A DNA stretch of 64,000 nt from Neoroseomonas lacus (GTDB taxonomy: Bacteria; Pseudomonadota; Alphaproteobacteria; Acetobacterales; Acetobacteraceae): NCBI RefSeq assembly GCF_014644535.1, contig NZ_BMKW01000010.1, forward strand, positions 215,664 through 279,663, in the 5' to 3' direction. The translations under genes and the position numbers were made by a program. Numbering within the stretch: the first letter of the stretch is position 1; each line of letters begins with the position of its first letter. The notes beneath the pieces were generated by a model that saw only the letters and a program-made list of their open reading frames with translations, made no database searches and had not been told where the DNA came from. This document shows, one piece after another, positions 48,015-58,691 of the stretch.

Positions 48015-48159
48015 GGCTGTCACATCCTCTGTGATCGCCCGGCTCGGTTCAGCCGGGCGCCTGTCCGCCAGATGGGCGCTTGGCCCCGTTCGACCTACCG
48101 CTCGCAAGACAGTGTGATGGGCGGTGGGTATGGGCGAACCCGACCGTCGACACGATCCG

Positions 48160-48197
48160 CGGAGGGCTGGAGGGCGCGCGAGCCCTCCAGCCCTCCG
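48160..48197. terminator. Perfect 16-bp hairpin abutting the serA stop
   Basis: CGGAGGGCTGGAGGGC / GCCCTCCAGCCCTCCG with a 6-base loop, 1 base beyond the serA stop codon. The GGAGGGC / GCCCTCC part matches the terminal hairpin of the dispersed element, so this may be a copy reduced to that hairpin. Confidence 0.75.
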
Positions 48198-48198
48198 T

Positions 48199-49782
48199 TC
48201 AGAAGGCCAGCGCCGTGGCCTGCACCACCAGCGGCAATTCCCGCACGCCAGCCAGCACGCCATCGGGCATCGGGCCGTCGAGCCCGACCAGGCAGATCGC
48301 ATCCCCGCCCGGGGCCGAGCGCCCGAGGTGGAAGGTGGCGATGTTCACCCCCGCATCGGCCAGCGCCATGCCGAACCGCCCGATGAAGCCCGGCTTGTCC
48401 TTATTGGTGACGTAGAGCATGTGCGGCGCGAAATCCGCCTCCACCGCGATACCCTTGATTGCAACCAGGCGCGGCTTGTTCTCCGCCAGCAGCGTGCCAA
48501 CGATGCTCCGCTCGAAGCGGTCGGTTACCACGGTCAGGCGGATCAGCGTCTGGTATTCGCCGCTGCGTTCGACCGTGGTCTCGGCCACCTCGATGTCGCG
48601 CTGCTTGGCCAGCACCGGGGCGTTGACCATGTTCACCGCGCCCATCAGCGGGGTCAGCACGCCGGCCAGCGCCGCCGCCGTCAGCGGCTTCAGGTTCAGC
48701 TCAGCGACGGCGCCTTCGTATTCCAGCCGGATGGCCTTGATCGCGCCGTCCTGCGCAACCGTCAGCTGCCCGGCCATGCCGCCGAGCAGCCGCGCCAATT
48801 CCATGTAGGGCTTGAGGCGCGGCGCTTCCTCGGCGCTGACCGAGGGCATGTTGATGGCGTTGGAAACCGCGCCGGTCAGCAGGAAATCCGCCATCTGGTC
48901 GGCCACCTGCAGGGCGACGTTCTCCTGCGCCTCGGCCGTCGCGGCACCCAGATGCGGGGTGCAGACGACGTTGTCCAGGGTGAACAGCGGGCTGTCGGTC
49001 GCCGGCTCCGTCTCGAACACGTCGAGCGCGGCGCCGGCGAGGTGCCCGGATTTCAGCGCGTCATACAGCGCCGTTTCATCGACCAGCCCGCCACGCGCGC
49101 AGTTGATCAGCCGCGCGCCCTTCTTCATCCGCGCGATGGCGTCGCGCGAGATGACGTTGCGCGTCTGCTCGGTCAGCGGCGTGTGCAGGGTGATGAAGTC
49201 GGCACGCGCGATCAGGTCGTTTAATTCGACCTTCTCGACGCCGATCTCGACCGCGCGCTTCTCGGACAGGAACGGGTCGAAGGCGATGACGCGCATCTTC
49301 AGCCCCAGCGCGCGGTCGGCTACGATCGAACCGATATTGCCGCAGCCGATCAGACCGAGCGTCTTGCCGAACAGCTCGACGCCCATGAAGCGGTTCTTCT
49401 CCCACTTGCCGGCCTTTGTTGACACTGACGCGTCAGGCAATTGCCGCGCCAGCGCGAACATCATGGCGATGGCGTGCTCGGCGGTGGTGATGGCGTTGCC
49501 GAAGGGCGTGTTCATCACCACGACGCCGCGCGCGGTCGCGGTGGTGACGTCCACATTGTCGACGCCGATGCCGGCGCGTCCCACGACCTTGAGCTTCGGC
49601 GCGGCCTCCATCAGTTCGCGCGTCACCTTGGTGGCTGAACGCACCGCCAGGCCGTCGTAGTCGCCGATGATGGCGCGCAGGTCAGCCGGGGACAGGCCCG
49701 GCTTGAAGTCCACCTCGATGCCGCGGTCGCGGAAGATCTGCACGGCGGCCGGGCTGAGCTTGTCGGAAATCAGGACCTTCAT
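48199..49782 (-). CDS. serA: D-3-phosphoglycerate dehydrogenase
   Basis: A 527-residue NAD-dependent enzyme for the first committed step of serine synthesis. It is the long form: a nucleotide-binding domain ([18 protein letters not shown], about residues 140-157), catalytic [12 protein letters not shown] and [15 protein letters not shown], an intervening domain, and a C-terminal ACT domain ([19 protein letters not shown]) for feedback control by serine. It lies 3 bp after serC in one operon. Confidence 0.97.
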   Translation of the reverse strand: MKVLISDKLSPAAVQIFRDRGIEVDFKPGLSPADLRAIIGDYDGLAVRSATKVTRELMEAAPKLKVVGRAGIGVDNVDVTTATARGVVVMNTPFGNAITTAEHAIAMMFALARQLPDASVSTKAGKWEKNRFMGVELFGKTLGLIGCGNIGSIVADRALGLKMRVIAFDPFLSEKRAVEIGVEKVELNDLIARADFITLHTPLTEQTRNVISRDAIARMKKGARLINCARGGLVDETALYDALKSGHLAGAALDVFETEPATDSPLFTLDNVVCTPHLGAATAEAQENVALQVADQMADFLLTGAVSNAINMPSVSAEEAPRLKPYMELARLLGGMAGQLTVAQDGAIKAIRLEYEGAVAELNLKPLTAAALAGVLTPLMGAVNMVNAPVLAKQRDIEVAETTVERSGEYQTLIRLTVVTDRFERSIVGTLLAENKPRLVAIKGIAVEADFAPHMLYVTNKDKPGFIGRFGMALADAGVNIATFHLGRSAPGGDAICLVGLDGPMPDGVLAGVRELPLVVQATALAF

Positions 49783-49785
49783 CGC

Positions 49786-50961
<1,176 letters not shown>

Positions 50962-51010
50962 GATGCAGCTCCCTTCCAGAAGCAGGAACCTGCCGCGCAA
51001 AGGTAGCCGC
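50962..51010 (-). ncRNA. Candidate serC leader RNA
   Basis: The minus-strand leader directly before the serC start contains a small GCGCGGCAGG-TT-CCTGC hairpin, then CTTCTGGAAGGGAGCTGCATC running into the ATG. Its position and the hairpin beside the ribosome site fit the serC leader motif known upstream of serC in Alphaproteobacteria. I cannot align it here, so this is a candidate only. The rest of the 270-bp gap, to 51231, shows nothing else. Confidence 0.4.
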
Positions 51011-51231
51011 CAAGGCTGGCTGATGAACCTTCCGGGCCGGGCAGGACGCGGTTGCCGGCACGTCGTGCCGATCCGCTGCCGCCGCCAGCACGGGAAAGAC
51101 CCGCCAGACCGACCGGCTGCCCTTGCGGGGCAGGTCCCGTATGCGCCCCGGTGGGGGGGCGTGGCCCGCGACCCACATACGCCCGCGCCACGACCCAGGC
51201 AACCGTGGCGGCCCTGCGCCGTTGCATCACC

Positions 51232-52236
51232 ATGTCGCGCGCTCAGGCCTCGGTTCTCATCCTCGTCGGCCTGGTGCTGGCGCTGTTCGTCTTCGTGCCC
51301 GAGGTGCCGCTGCTCGGCGCCGCGGGTTTGTTGCTGGCCATCGCGCTGAGCCTGCCGGCGGGGATGGTGATGCGCTGGACCGGCGCGCCACGCTGGGTCG
51401 CGGTGCTGGTCGTGCTGCTGGGGCTGGTGCTGCTCGCCATCGGTGCCGGGGCACTCGCCGCCGGGCCACTGAGCGAGCAGGCCCACAAGCTCACCGAGGA
51501 TCTGCCGCGCTCCATCCAATCCCTGCGCGAGCGGATGACGCAGAGCCCCTGGGGCGCCTGGTTGGCGGAACGCATGACCCTGCCGGAGGACGGCGCCACC
51601 CGGGGGATGGGCCTCGCCGCCACCGCCGCCAGCACCACGCTGGGCTGGATCGGCAATGCCGCCGTCATCCTGCTGGTCGGCGTCTATCTGGCACTGCGCC
51701 CGACGGACTACATGGCGGGGCTGCGAGCGTTGCTGCACCCGAGCCTCGATGCGCCGGCGGCCGCGGCGCTGCGCGAATGCGGCGAGGTGTTGCGCGGCTG
51801 GCTGGCAGGGCAGGCCTTCGCCATGGTGGTCAGCGGCACGCTTACCTGGGTCGGGCTGACGCTGCTCGGGGTGCCACTCGCCGGCGTGCTGGCGGTGCTG
51901 GCGGCGCTGCTTGGCTTCATCCCGAATATCGGCCCGGTCATCGCCGCGGTACCGGCCATGCTGCTGGCGACGACGATCTCGCCCTGGCTCGCGCTGTGGG
52001 TGGCGCTGCTGTTCCTGGCCACGCAGTTCATCGAGGGCAATATCCTGACGCCGCTGGTGCAGGCGGAGATGGCCGACCTGCCGCCGGCCGCGCTGCTCAT
52101 CGCGCAGGTGTTGATGGCGTCCTTCTTCGGGCTGCTCGGCGTGGCGCTGGCCGCGCCGCTCGCCGCGGTGGCGGCGGTGCTGATCCGGCGAGGTTATGCC
52201 GAGAGATGGCTCGGCCGCGACCCGGCCCGGCCGTGA
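51232..52236 (+). CDS. AI-2E family transporter (PerM-like)
   Basis: A 334-residue inner-membrane protein of the AI-2E/PerM/TqsA family, with about eight hydrophobic spans. Landmarks are the family C-terminal block [20 protein letters not shown] and [20 protein letters not shown]. Roles proposed for the family range from signal or small-molecule export to ion antiport; none can be chosen here. The ATG at 51232 gives a typical N-terminus. Its stop abuts the stop of the convergent DUF1217 gene with no spacing. Confidence 0.88.
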   Translation: MSRAQASVLILVGLVLALFVFVPEVPLLGAAGLLLAIALSLPAGMVMRWTGAPRWVAVLVVLLGLVLLAIGAGALAAGPLSEQAHKLTEDLPRSIQSLRERMTQSPWGAWLAERMTLPEDGATRGMGLAATAASTTLGWIGNAAVILLVGVYLALRPTDYMAGLRALLHPSLDAPAAAALRECGEVLRGWLAGQAFAMVVSGTLTWVGLTLLGVPLAGVLAVLAALLGFIPNIGPVIAAVPAMLLATTISPWLALWVALLFLATQFIEGNILTPLVQAEMADLPPAALLIAQVLMASFFGLLGVALAAPLAAVAAVLIRRGYAERWLGRDPARP

Positions 52237-53055
52237 TCAGGCCCGCAGGCTGACTGAGAGCGTGGTGATCATCGACAGCGCATCGGTTGAACTGGAGCTG
52301 CCTTCCGCCGCCGCATTCGCCGCTGCGATCAGGTAGCGCTCGGCGAGCTTCCGCACCGCCTTGTCGTCCTGCAGGCTGTCGATCCTGAGGCGGGAGGTGA
52401 CCGCGCGTCCCTGCGTCTCGACCGCCTGGATGGCCATGGCGTCGGGCAATTCGAGCGCGCCGGTAACGACACGGCGCAGCACGGTATTGCCCAGCACGCC
52501 GTAGACGTCGGTCGCTGTCTTGGCCGATTCGAGGAAGTAGAGCGCATCCGACATGCCGGCCTGGGTGTCGTCGAGCCCGGTCCGGTACTGGTACTTCAGG
52601 AAACCATTGGTGAGGTTCTCGACCAGCGTGCTGTCGCGCAGACCCGCCAGCCCGGTCGAATGGACGCCGAGCGTCTCCGCCGCCGCCTGCCAGGTGGTGC
52701 CGAGTTGCGCCGCCAGGCCCTTGGTGTCTTTCGGGTCGGACAGCAGCGCGCGACGCACGAGCGCGCCGTTACCCTCCTGCCCCGCCAGGCCAAGCGCGGG
52801 CAGCAGCACCTTGAGGATGCGGGGGTCCTGCAAGGCCTTCTCGATGGTGTCGGCCTTGTCGAGCGCTGTGCGGAACTGCGCCAGGGCGGAGATCGAGACT
52901 GGGTCCTTCTTCTCCCGCTCGATGCCCTTGGCCTCGGCGCCATCGGCGGTGGCGCGTTGCAGCGCCGGGATCGCCATGGCGGCCGAGCCGGTGCTCGCGG
53001 TCGTCGATGACGACACGCCGAACAGCGCCTGCACCATGGAGAGAGAGAGATCCAT
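52237..53055 (-). CDS. DUF1217 protein, flagellum-associated family
   Basis: A 272-residue soluble, helical protein of the DUF1217 family, whose members are normally encoded in alphaproteobacterial flagellar clusters. Landmarks are SALAQFRTALDKADTIEKAL, DPRILKVLLPALGL and FLESAKTATDVYGVLGN. The extreme C-terminus is hydrophobic and Ser-rich. No flagellar gene lies in this window, so it is a stray member. The ATG at 53055 is preceded by purine-rich GA repeats near the ribosome site. Confidence 0.82.
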   Translation of the reverse strand: MDLSLSMVQALFGVSSSTTASTGSAAMAIPALQRATADGAEAKGIEREKKDPVSISALAQFRTALDKADTIEKALQDPRILKVLLPALGLAGQEGNGALVRRALLSDPKDTKGLAAQLGTTWQAAAETLGVHSTGLAGLRDSTLVENLTNGFLKYQYRTGLDDTQAGMSDALYFLESAKTATDVYGVLGNTVLRRVVTGALELPDAMAIQAVETQGRAVTSRLRIDSLQDDKAVRKLAERYLIAAANAAAEGSSSSTDALSMITTLSVSLRA

Positions 53056-53089
53056 GCCGCAGCCTAGGCCCGCACCGATGAAAACACGG

Positions 53090-53899
53090 TTAACCCGGCA
53101 GGCGGGCAGGGTCGAAGGTGATGCCGTGGTCGAGCGGCCCATGCCCCGCGCCATAGCCGGGTGCAGCCGCGATCGCCGCCAGCACATAGGCGCGTGCCCG
53201 GATGACGGCGTCGCGCAACGACATCCCCTGCGCGAGGCCGGTGGCGATGGCGCTGGCCAGGGTGCAGCCGGTGCCATGGGTGTGGCGGGTGTCGATGCGC
53301 GGGGAGGAGAATTCCTCGGTGCCTTCCGCCGTCACCAGCAGGTCGGTGAGGATATTGCCCTCCAGATGCCCGCCCTTCAGCAGCACGGCCGGCACGCCCA
53401 GCGCCCGCAGAGCCGTCGCGGCCTCGCGCATCTCGGCCACTGTGCGGATCGGGCGGCCGGCCAGCACCTCGGCCTCGGGCAGGTTCGGGGTGATGATGGT
53501 GGCGAGCGGCAGCAGACGCGCCTTGAGCGTCTCCACCGCATCGGGCGCGAGCAGCGGGTGGCCGCCCTTGGCGACCATTACCGGGTCGGCCACCAGCGGG
53601 ATGCCGCGGGCGCGCGCGATGAGTTCGTCGCACACCGCCTCGATCACGGGCACAGCGTGCAACATGCCGGTCTTGATGGCATCGGCGCCGAGGTCGTCGA
53701 GCACCACGGCGATCTGCTGGCGGATGAAGTCGGTTGGCACGCCCATCACGCCATGCACGCCGAGCGTGTTCTGCGCGGTGAGTGCGGTGATCGCCGTCAT
53801 GGCGAAGCCACGCAGCGCCGTGACCGCCTTGATGTCGGCCTGGATGCCGGCGCCGCCGCCGGAATCACTGCCGGCGATGATGAGGACACGGCCCTTCAT
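53090..53899 (-). CDS. thiD: Hydroxymethylpyrimidine/phosphomethylpyrimidine kinase
   Basis: A 269-residue ribokinase-fold enzyme of thiamine synthesis that phosphorylates HMP and HMP-P. Features are VLIIAGSDSGGGAGIQADIK at the N-terminus, NLPEAEVLAGRP, and the catalytic anion hole in TRHTHGTGCTLASAIATG. Full length. No TPP riboswitch is seen upstream, where a repeat element begins 26 bases before the start. It follows glmM on the same strand, but a 493-bp repeat-filled gap separates them. Confidence 0.95.
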   Translation of the reverse strand: MKGRVLIIAGSDSGGGAGIQADIKAVTALRGFAMTAITALTAQNTLGVHGVMGVPTDFIRQQIAVVLDDLGADAIKTGMLHAVPVIEAVCDELIARARGIPLVADPVMVAKGGHPLLAPDAVETLKARLLPLATIITPNLPEAEVLAGRPIRTVAEMREAATALRALGVPAVLLKGGHLEGNILTDLLVTAEGTEEFSSPRIDTRHTHGTGCTLASAIATGLAQGMSLRDAVIRARAYVLAAIAAAPGYGAGHGPLDHGITFDPARLPG

Positions 53900-53925
53900 G
53901 GGCAGCCTGCGTCGTTGGCGCCAAG

Positions 53926-54000
53926 ATTGGAGGGGCTTTGCCCCTCCAAGCCACCCCACCAAAGGCCTAAGGGCCTCTGGACACCGATACTTGGCGTTGG
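53926..54000 (+). repeat. Dispersed palindromic element, forward arm (copy L8)
   Basis: Hairpin GGAGGGGC-TTT-GCCCCTCC, linker CCACCCCACC, core CCAAAGGCCTAAGGGCCTCTGG, tail ACACCGATACTTGG. Its hairpin end faces the thiD start. Confidence 0.9.
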
Positions 54001-54081
54001 GCGGGAGAGGTGTCTCGGGGAACAAGAGCCGCGTTGGGCACGAGAACGACCCCTAGTTCCGATCCGACGCGCAGTGCCAAG

Positions 54082-54167
54082 TGCCAAGTCATGATGTCCA
54101 GAGGACCTTAGGCCTTTGGTGTGGGGCATGATGCGCAGCTTCACGCGGAGGGCGCAAAACCCTCTAC
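54082..54167 (-). repeat. Dispersed palindromic element, reverse arm (copy R8a)
   Basis: Tail CCAAGTCATGATGTCCAGAGG, core ACCTTAGGCCTTTGG and a longer linker leading to GGAGGGCGCAAAACCCTC. It pairs with the arm at 53926 across about 80 bp of gene-free DNA. Confidence 0.75.
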
Positions 54168-54310
54168 GATTCCGCCACGGGGCCGCGCCACCCTCGCGCG
54201 CATGCTGCGGCACCCATTCAAGCCATCCTGAAAACGGATCCTCGGCACTGGGCATCGCGGCCACCGATGGCATCGCGCACGCCTGTGGAAGCCGCTCCAC
54301 CCGTCCAACA

Positions 54311-54378
54311 AATGGTGTCCAGAGACCCTTAGGCCTTTGGCGGGGAGAGGTCCGGAAACGGGCAGCGCCCCTCTCCGC
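54311..54378 (-). repeat. Dispersed palindromic element, reverse orientation (copy R8b)
   Basis: A second reverse copy in the same gap: tail ATGGTGTCCAGAG, core ACCCTTAGGCCTTTGG, then a degenerate terminal stem ending in GCGCCCCTCTCC. It ends about 14 bases from the glmM stop. The 54168-54310 stretch between R8a and R8b shows only faint similarity to the element and no gene. Confidence 0.75.
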
Positions 54379-54392
54379 AGCCACGCGTTGCG

Positions 54393-55775
54393 TCACGCCG
54401 CCCGTGCCTTCGCCCGGATCGCCTCCGCCAGCCGCGCCACCGTCTCCGCCACCAGCGCCTCGTCCTCCGCCTCGGCCATGACGCGGATCACCGGTTCGGT
54501 GCCGCTGGCGCGGATCAGTACGCGCCCGCGGCTGCCGAGCGCCTTCTCCTCGCTGGCGATCGCCGCCTTCACCGCCTCGTCATGCAGCGGCGAAGCGCCG
54601 GCGTAGCGGACATTCACCAAGCGCTGCGGCAGCGGCGCGAAGCAGCGCAGCACCTCGCTGGCCGGACGGCGTTCCTCGACCAGCACGCCCAGCACCTGCA
54701 ACGCGGCGATCAGCCCATCCCCGGTGGTGCCGAAATCCGGCATGATCATGTGGCCGGACTGTTCGCCACCGAGGTTGCAGCCGGTCTCGCGCATGCGCTC
54801 GCCGACGTAGCGGTCGCCCACCGCGGTGCGCAGCAGCCCGAGGCCGCGCGTGGCGAGGAAGCGCTCCAGCCCCATGTTGGACATCACCGTGGCGACCACC
54901 GCGCCGCCGCGCAGCCGGTCCTGCGCCAGCCAGGAACGCGCGATCAAGGCGAGGATCTGGTCGCCATCGACGACCTGGCCGTGTTCATCGACCAGTACGA
55001 CGCGGTCGGCATCGCCATCGAGCGCGATGCCGAGATCGGCGCGGCGTTCCTGCACCAGCGTCGCGAGTGCGCCTGGCGCGGTCGAGCCGACGCCCTTGTT
55101 GATGTTGAAGCCATCCGGCGCGACGCCGACGGAGACCACCTCGGCACCCAATTCCCACAGGACGGTGGGGGCGACCTTGTAGGCGGCGCCATGGGCACAA
55201 TCGACGACGACGCGCAGGCCCTCGAGCGTGCGGCCGCGCGGAAAGGATTGCTTGGCGGCCTCGATGTAGCGGCCGGGCGCGTCCTCCAGCCGGCTGGCCC
55301 GGCCGAGGCGACCCGGGGCGACCATCGCCGCCGCCAGGTCGCCGGCCATCAGCGCCTCGATCTCGCATTCCTGGTCGTCGGTCAGCTTCAGCCCGTCCGG
55401 GCCGAACAGCTTGATGCCGTTATCCTCATACGGGTTGTGCGAGGCGCTGATCATCACGCCGAGATCGGCGCGGAGCGAGCGCGTCAGCAGCGCGATCGCG
55501 GGCGTGGGCAATGGGCCGACCAGCACCACATCCATCCCCGCGCCGATGAAGCCCGCGGTCAGCGCCGGTTCCAGCATGTAGCCCGACAAGCGGGTGTCCT
55601 TGCCGATGACGACGCGGTGGCGATGCGTACCGCGGTTGAAATACCGCCCGGCCGCCTGGCCAAGGCGCAACGCCGTCGCGGCATCCATCGGCGCCTGGTT
55701 GGCGGTGCCGCGAATGCCATCCGTGCCGAACAGTCGGCGGGCAGGCGGCGGGGGCATGACGTCGTCCTTGGGCAT
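54393..55775 (-). CDS. glmM: Phosphoglucosamine mutase
   Basis: A 460-residue enzyme that converts glucosamine-6-phosphate to glucosamine-1-phosphate for peptidoglycan and LPS. Features are [14 protein letters not shown] at the N-terminus, active-site serine loop [17 protein letters not shown], and metal loop [10 protein letters not shown] use the ATG at 55775 because GAAGGAT lies 7 bases upstream; ATGs at 55796 and 55757 are alternatives. It belongs to the ftsH-folP-glmM group but is split from folP by an oppositely oriented MBL-fold gene. Confidence 0.95.
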   Translation of the reverse strand: MPKDDVMPPPPARRLFGTDGIRGTANQAPMDAATALRLGQAAGRYFNRGTHRHRVVIGKDTRLSGYMLEPALTAGFIGAGMDVVLVGPLPTPAIALLTRSLRADLGVMISASHNPYEDNGIKLFGPDGLKLTDDQECEIEALMAGDLAAAMVAPGRLGRASRLEDAPGRYIEAAKQSFPRGRTLEGLRVVVDCAHGAAYKVAPTVLWELGAEVVSVGVAPDGFNINKGVGSTAPGALATLVQERRADLGIALDGDADRVVLVDEHGQVVDGDQILALIARSWLAQDRLRGGAVVATVMSNMGLERFLATRGLGLLRTAVGDRYVGERMRETGCNLGGEQSGHMIMPDFGTTGDGLIAALQVLGVLVEERRPASEVLRCFAPLPQRLVNVRYAGASPLHDEAVKAAIASEEKALGSRGRVLIRASGTEPVIRVMAEAEDEALVAETVARLAEAIRAKARAA

Positions 55776-55908
55776 GGCGGGATCCTTCAGTGTCATCCGT
55801 ACAGCGCCGGGTGGTCGTTTGAGAAGTGTTCGCCATCGCAGCACCCGGTTTGGCGGCCCGCCGACGGCATGCTTTCCTCCGCCCCAGGAAACGCGGAGTG
55901 AATGATCC

Positions 55909-56805
55909 ATGACCCAGCCCCCGACCCAACAGGTGCCCGCCATCCATCATCGTCGTGTCGGCGACGTCAGCCTGACCGTGGTGAGCGACGGCTTCCTCGA
56001 CGGGTCCATGGCGGTGCTGCAGAACATCAGCGTCGAGGAATCGTCCGAGATGCTGCGCGCAGTGTTCCGGCCGGTGCCGCGGCGGACCTCGCTCAACTGC
56101 TTCATCATCCAGTCCGGCGGGCGCACGGCCCTCATCGATACCGGCGCCGGGGTGCACATGCAGAAGAGCTCCGGCCAGCTGCTGCGCAACCTGGCGGCCA
56201 CCGGCATCGCGCCGGGCGAGATCGACACGCTGCTGATGACGCATCTGCACCCGGACCATTCGAACGGCCTGGCCACAGCCGAGGGCGGCGCCTTCTTCCC
56301 CGCCGCCGAGCTCGGCATGCATGAGGCGGAGCTGGCCTATTGGACCAGTGCGGAGGCCGAGGCGGAGGTGGCGCGGTCGGGCCAGGGCGTGCCGACGGGC
56401 GGCGCCTATTTCCCCATGGCGAAGCGGCAGATCGCGCCCTATGCCGACCGGATGCGGCTGTTCAAGGGCGGCGCGGAGGTGTTCCCGGGTGTGACCGCCA
56501 TGCATTTCCCGGGACATACGCCGGGGCATTGCGGGTATCTGATCGCCTCGGGCGGGCAGTCGCTACTAATCTGGGGGGACATCGTCCATCTGCCGGAAGT
56601 GCAGGTGCCGCGGCCGGAGGTGACCATCGCCTTCGACGTGGACCCGGCCCAGGCAGCGGCGACGCGCCGGCGGGTATTCGACATGGTGGCGACGGAGAAG
56701 TCGCATATCGCGGGGATGCATCTGCATTTCCCGGGGACGGCGCATCTCGGGCGCGAGGGGGACGGATACCGGCTGTTTCCGGAGGCCTGGGCGCAGACGC
56801 TGTAA
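55909..56805 (+). CDS. MBL-fold metallo-hydrolase
   Basis: A 298-residue metallo-beta-lactamase-fold enzyme with metal motif [12 protein letters not shown] (HxHxDH, about residues 106-117), later His in [12 protein letters not shown], Asp in IWGDIVH and final His in AGMHLHFPG. It resembles lactonase/hydrolase members with a short N-terminal extension; no signal peptide is obvious. Its strand is opposite to the surrounding folP and glmM genes, suggesting later insertion. It ends 19 bp from the folP stop. Confidence 0.88.
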   Translation: MTQPPTQQVPAIHHRRVGDVSLTVVSDGFLDGSMAVLQNISVEESSEMLRAVFRPVPRRTSLNCFIIQSGGRTALIDTGAGVHMQKSSGQLLRNLAATGIAPGEIDTLLMTHLHPDHSNGLATAEGGAFFPAAELGMHEAELAYWTSAEAEAEVARSGQGVPTGGAYFPMAKRQIAPYADRMRLFKGGAEVFPGVTAMHFPGHTPGHCGYLIASGGQSLLIWGDIVHLPEVQVPRPEVTIAFDVDPAQAAATRRRVFDMVATEKSHIAGMHLHFPGTAHLGREGDGYRLFPEAWAQTL

Positions 56806-56824
56806 GGAAGGCTGGAGGGGCGGG

Positions 56825-57871
56825 CTACTCCGGCGCCCGCCCCGTCGCGCAGGCGCGCCATACCGCCAGCGCCTGGACCGTCTCCGCCACATCATGCACG
56901 CGCAGGACGGAAGCCCCACGTGCCGCGCCGGCCAGGGCCGCGGCCAAGCTGCCCGGCATGCGCTGCGCGGCTTCCTCGACGCCCGAAAGACGGCCGATGA
57001 AGCGCTTGCGCGAGGCACCCAGTACCACCCGGCAGCCGAGCGCCGCGATCAGCGGCAGGCGGTCGATCAAGGCGAGGTTGTGGTCCATCGTCTTGCCGAA
57101 GCCGATGCCGGGGTCGACGGCGATGCGCGCGCGGGGGATGCCGAGCGCCTCGCAGGTCGCCACGCGGTCGCGCAGGAAGGCCGCCACATGGACGGCGACA
57201 TCGTTATAGGTGGCGAGTGATTGCATCGTCGCCGGGTCGTCGCCGGGCATGTGCATCAGCACCACGGGCACTTCCGAGCGCGCCACCAGTTGCAGGGCAT
57301 CGGGGTCGTGGCGGAGGGCGGAGATGTCGTTGATGACCTCCGCGCCGGCATCGAGGGCGGCGCGCATGGTCGCGGCGTTGCGGGTGTCGACGCTGACCGG
57401 GGCGGCTTTGGCTAGTTCGGCGACCACCGGGAGGATGCGGGCGATCTCCTCCTCCACCGTCACCGTTGCGGCGCCGGGGCGCGTGGATTCGCCGCCGATG
57501 TCGAGGATGTCGGCGCCAGCTTCCAGCATCGCGTGGCCGGTGGCGATCGCGGCGGCGGCTTCGGCATGGCGGCCGCCATCGGAGAAGCTGTCGGGGGTGA
57601 CGTTGACGACGCCCATGACCAGGGGGCGGTCGGTGGGCAGGCCGGCGAAGGCGGGGGGGCGTTGGGCGATGGCATGCATCGCGTCATGCCAGTCCTCGGG
57701 GACTTCCTGGATGGGGCCGACGCCGAGATCCTCACCATCCTCGATGAGGCGGACGAAGGCGAAGGCAATGGCGCCACCCTGCAACGGAAGGGCGAAGCCC
57801 TCACGCACCGCGTGGAAGGCGACGGGGCCGGTGATGAGGCCCAGGGGTTCGACGAAGCGGCCAGTGGTCAT
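56825..57871 (-). CDS. folP: Dihydropteroate synthase, with N-terminal extension
   Basis: A 348-residue folate enzyme that joins pABA to the pterin diphosphate. Signatures: VMGVVNVTPDSFSDGGRH (about residues 85-102), DIGGESTRPGA, VDPGIGFGKTMDHN and VVLGASRKRFIG. About 80 residues precede the TIM barrel; this leader is absent from typical 270-residue FolP and has no motif I recognise. An 11-base G run lies 36 bases upstream of the start. Part of the ftsH-folP-glmM order. Confidence 0.95.
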   Translation of the reverse strand: MTTGRFVEPLGLITGPVAFHAVREGFALPLQGGAIAFAFVRLIEDGEDLGVGPIQEVPEDWHDAMHAIAQRPPAFAGLPTDRPLVMGVVNVTPDSFSDGGRHAEAAAAIATGHAMLEAGADILDIGGESTRPGAATVTVEEEIARILPVVAELAKAAPVSVDTRNAATMRAALDAGAEVINDISALRHDPDALQLVARSEVPVVLMHMPGDDPATMQSLATYNDVAVHVAAFLRDRVATCEALGIPRARIAVDPGIGFGKTMDHNLALIDRLPLIAALGCRVVLGASRKRFIGRLSGVEEAAQRMPGSLAAALAGAARGASVLRVHDVAETVQALAVWRACATGRAPE

Positions 57872-57906
57872 GGCAGCCCTTTGCCCGATCGGCGCCGGGA
57901 ATGCAC

Positions 57907-57917
57907 GGGGGGGGGGG
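57907..57917. repeat. Run of eleven G just upstream of folP
   Basis: A homopolymer of 11 G in the gap between the kinase-like gene and folP. Such runs slip during replication and are also prone to sequencing error. Confidence 0.7.
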
Positions 57918-57989
57918 AGTGGCGATCACGTTGACCGTCCGGCAGCGGCGATACGCGTCTGACGAGCCGCCACGCCCCGCCGGACTGGG

Positions 57990-58526
57990 TCAGCCGAGCA
58001 GCGCCAAACCGTAGACGATGGCGTCGGCGGCCACGGCCGGCGTCATGGCGCCGGTGTCGATGCGCAGGGCGGGCGACGGCATGGCTTGCATGCAGGCGTT
58101 CATGGAGGTTCGAAAGTCGTGGAGGATATCCAGCGACCGGAGTTTGCCGAAGGCGGCGCGATTCGGGTCGACAAGCCGACGATCCTGCTCATCCGGCGGC
58201 ACATCCAAGGCCACCGGATAGGTCACCGTACCGCCGGCCGCTTCCACCAGGCGTGACACGCGATGCGGGAAGTCACCGGCGACCGACGGCTCGGGGGCAA
58301 AGGTGAAGATCAGGGATCGTCCCGCTTCGGCGGCAGCCGAGATTGTCTCAAGCCAGAAGAGCTCGCGCAGCCGGACGAAAGCCTCCGACCCGAAGGGGAA
58401 CACGGTCGCGACGGCGTCGACGACGAGATGGTTGTGGAACAGCGGCAAGCCGGTCCGCTCGGATATCAATCGGGCGATCGTCAGCTTCCCGGCAGCCACC
58501 GGGCCGTAGATGAAAAGCAGACGCAT
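57990..58526 (-). CDS. P-loop kinase-like protein
   Basis: A 178-residue small NTPase. The Walker A is FIYGPVAAGKLTIARLIS (residues about 5-22), with an Ala in place of the usual second loop Gly. The next segment, HNHLVVDAVATVFPFGS, is like the AAA_33/shikimate-kinase-type fold. Substrate unknown. The ATG at 58526 is chosen because it places the P-loop at the N-terminus. It lies between ftsH and folP, where this operon normally has no such gene. Confidence 0.78.
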   Translation of the reverse strand: MRLLFIYGPVAAGKLTIARLISERTGLPLFHNHLVVDAVATVFPFGSEAFVRLRELFWLETISAAAEAGRSLIFTFAPEPSVAGDFPHRVSRLVEAAGGTVTYPVALDVPPDEQDRRLVDPNRAAFGKLRSLDILHDFRTSMNACMQAMPSPALRIDTGAMTPAVAADAIVYGLALLG

Positions 58527-58618
58527 GCGGATAATCGACGTCTCGCCCTGGCACTTCCCTGCACGCCCCGACTGCTCCTTGAGCATCGGTTCGCCGCCAG
58601 GTGCCCGGCGCCAAAAGT

Positions 58619-58679
58619 GAGGTGTCCACAGGCCTTCAGGCCTTTGGCGGGTGGGTCCGGGAGGGCAGAGCCCTCCCCG
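58619..58679 (-). repeat. Dispersed palindromic element, reverse orientation (copy R9)
   Basis: Tail GAGGTGTCCACAGG, core CCTTCAGGCCTTTGG, linker CGGGTGGGTCC, hairpin GGGAGGGC-AGA-GCCCTCCC. It ends 12 bases beyond the ftsH stop. Confidence 0.85.
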
Positions 58680-58691
58680 TACCGCGTTTTG

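Noticed and set aside
53900..54392. TPP riboswitch before thiD
   Set aside because: No THI-box-like conserved segments were seen. The region is filled by repeat copies.
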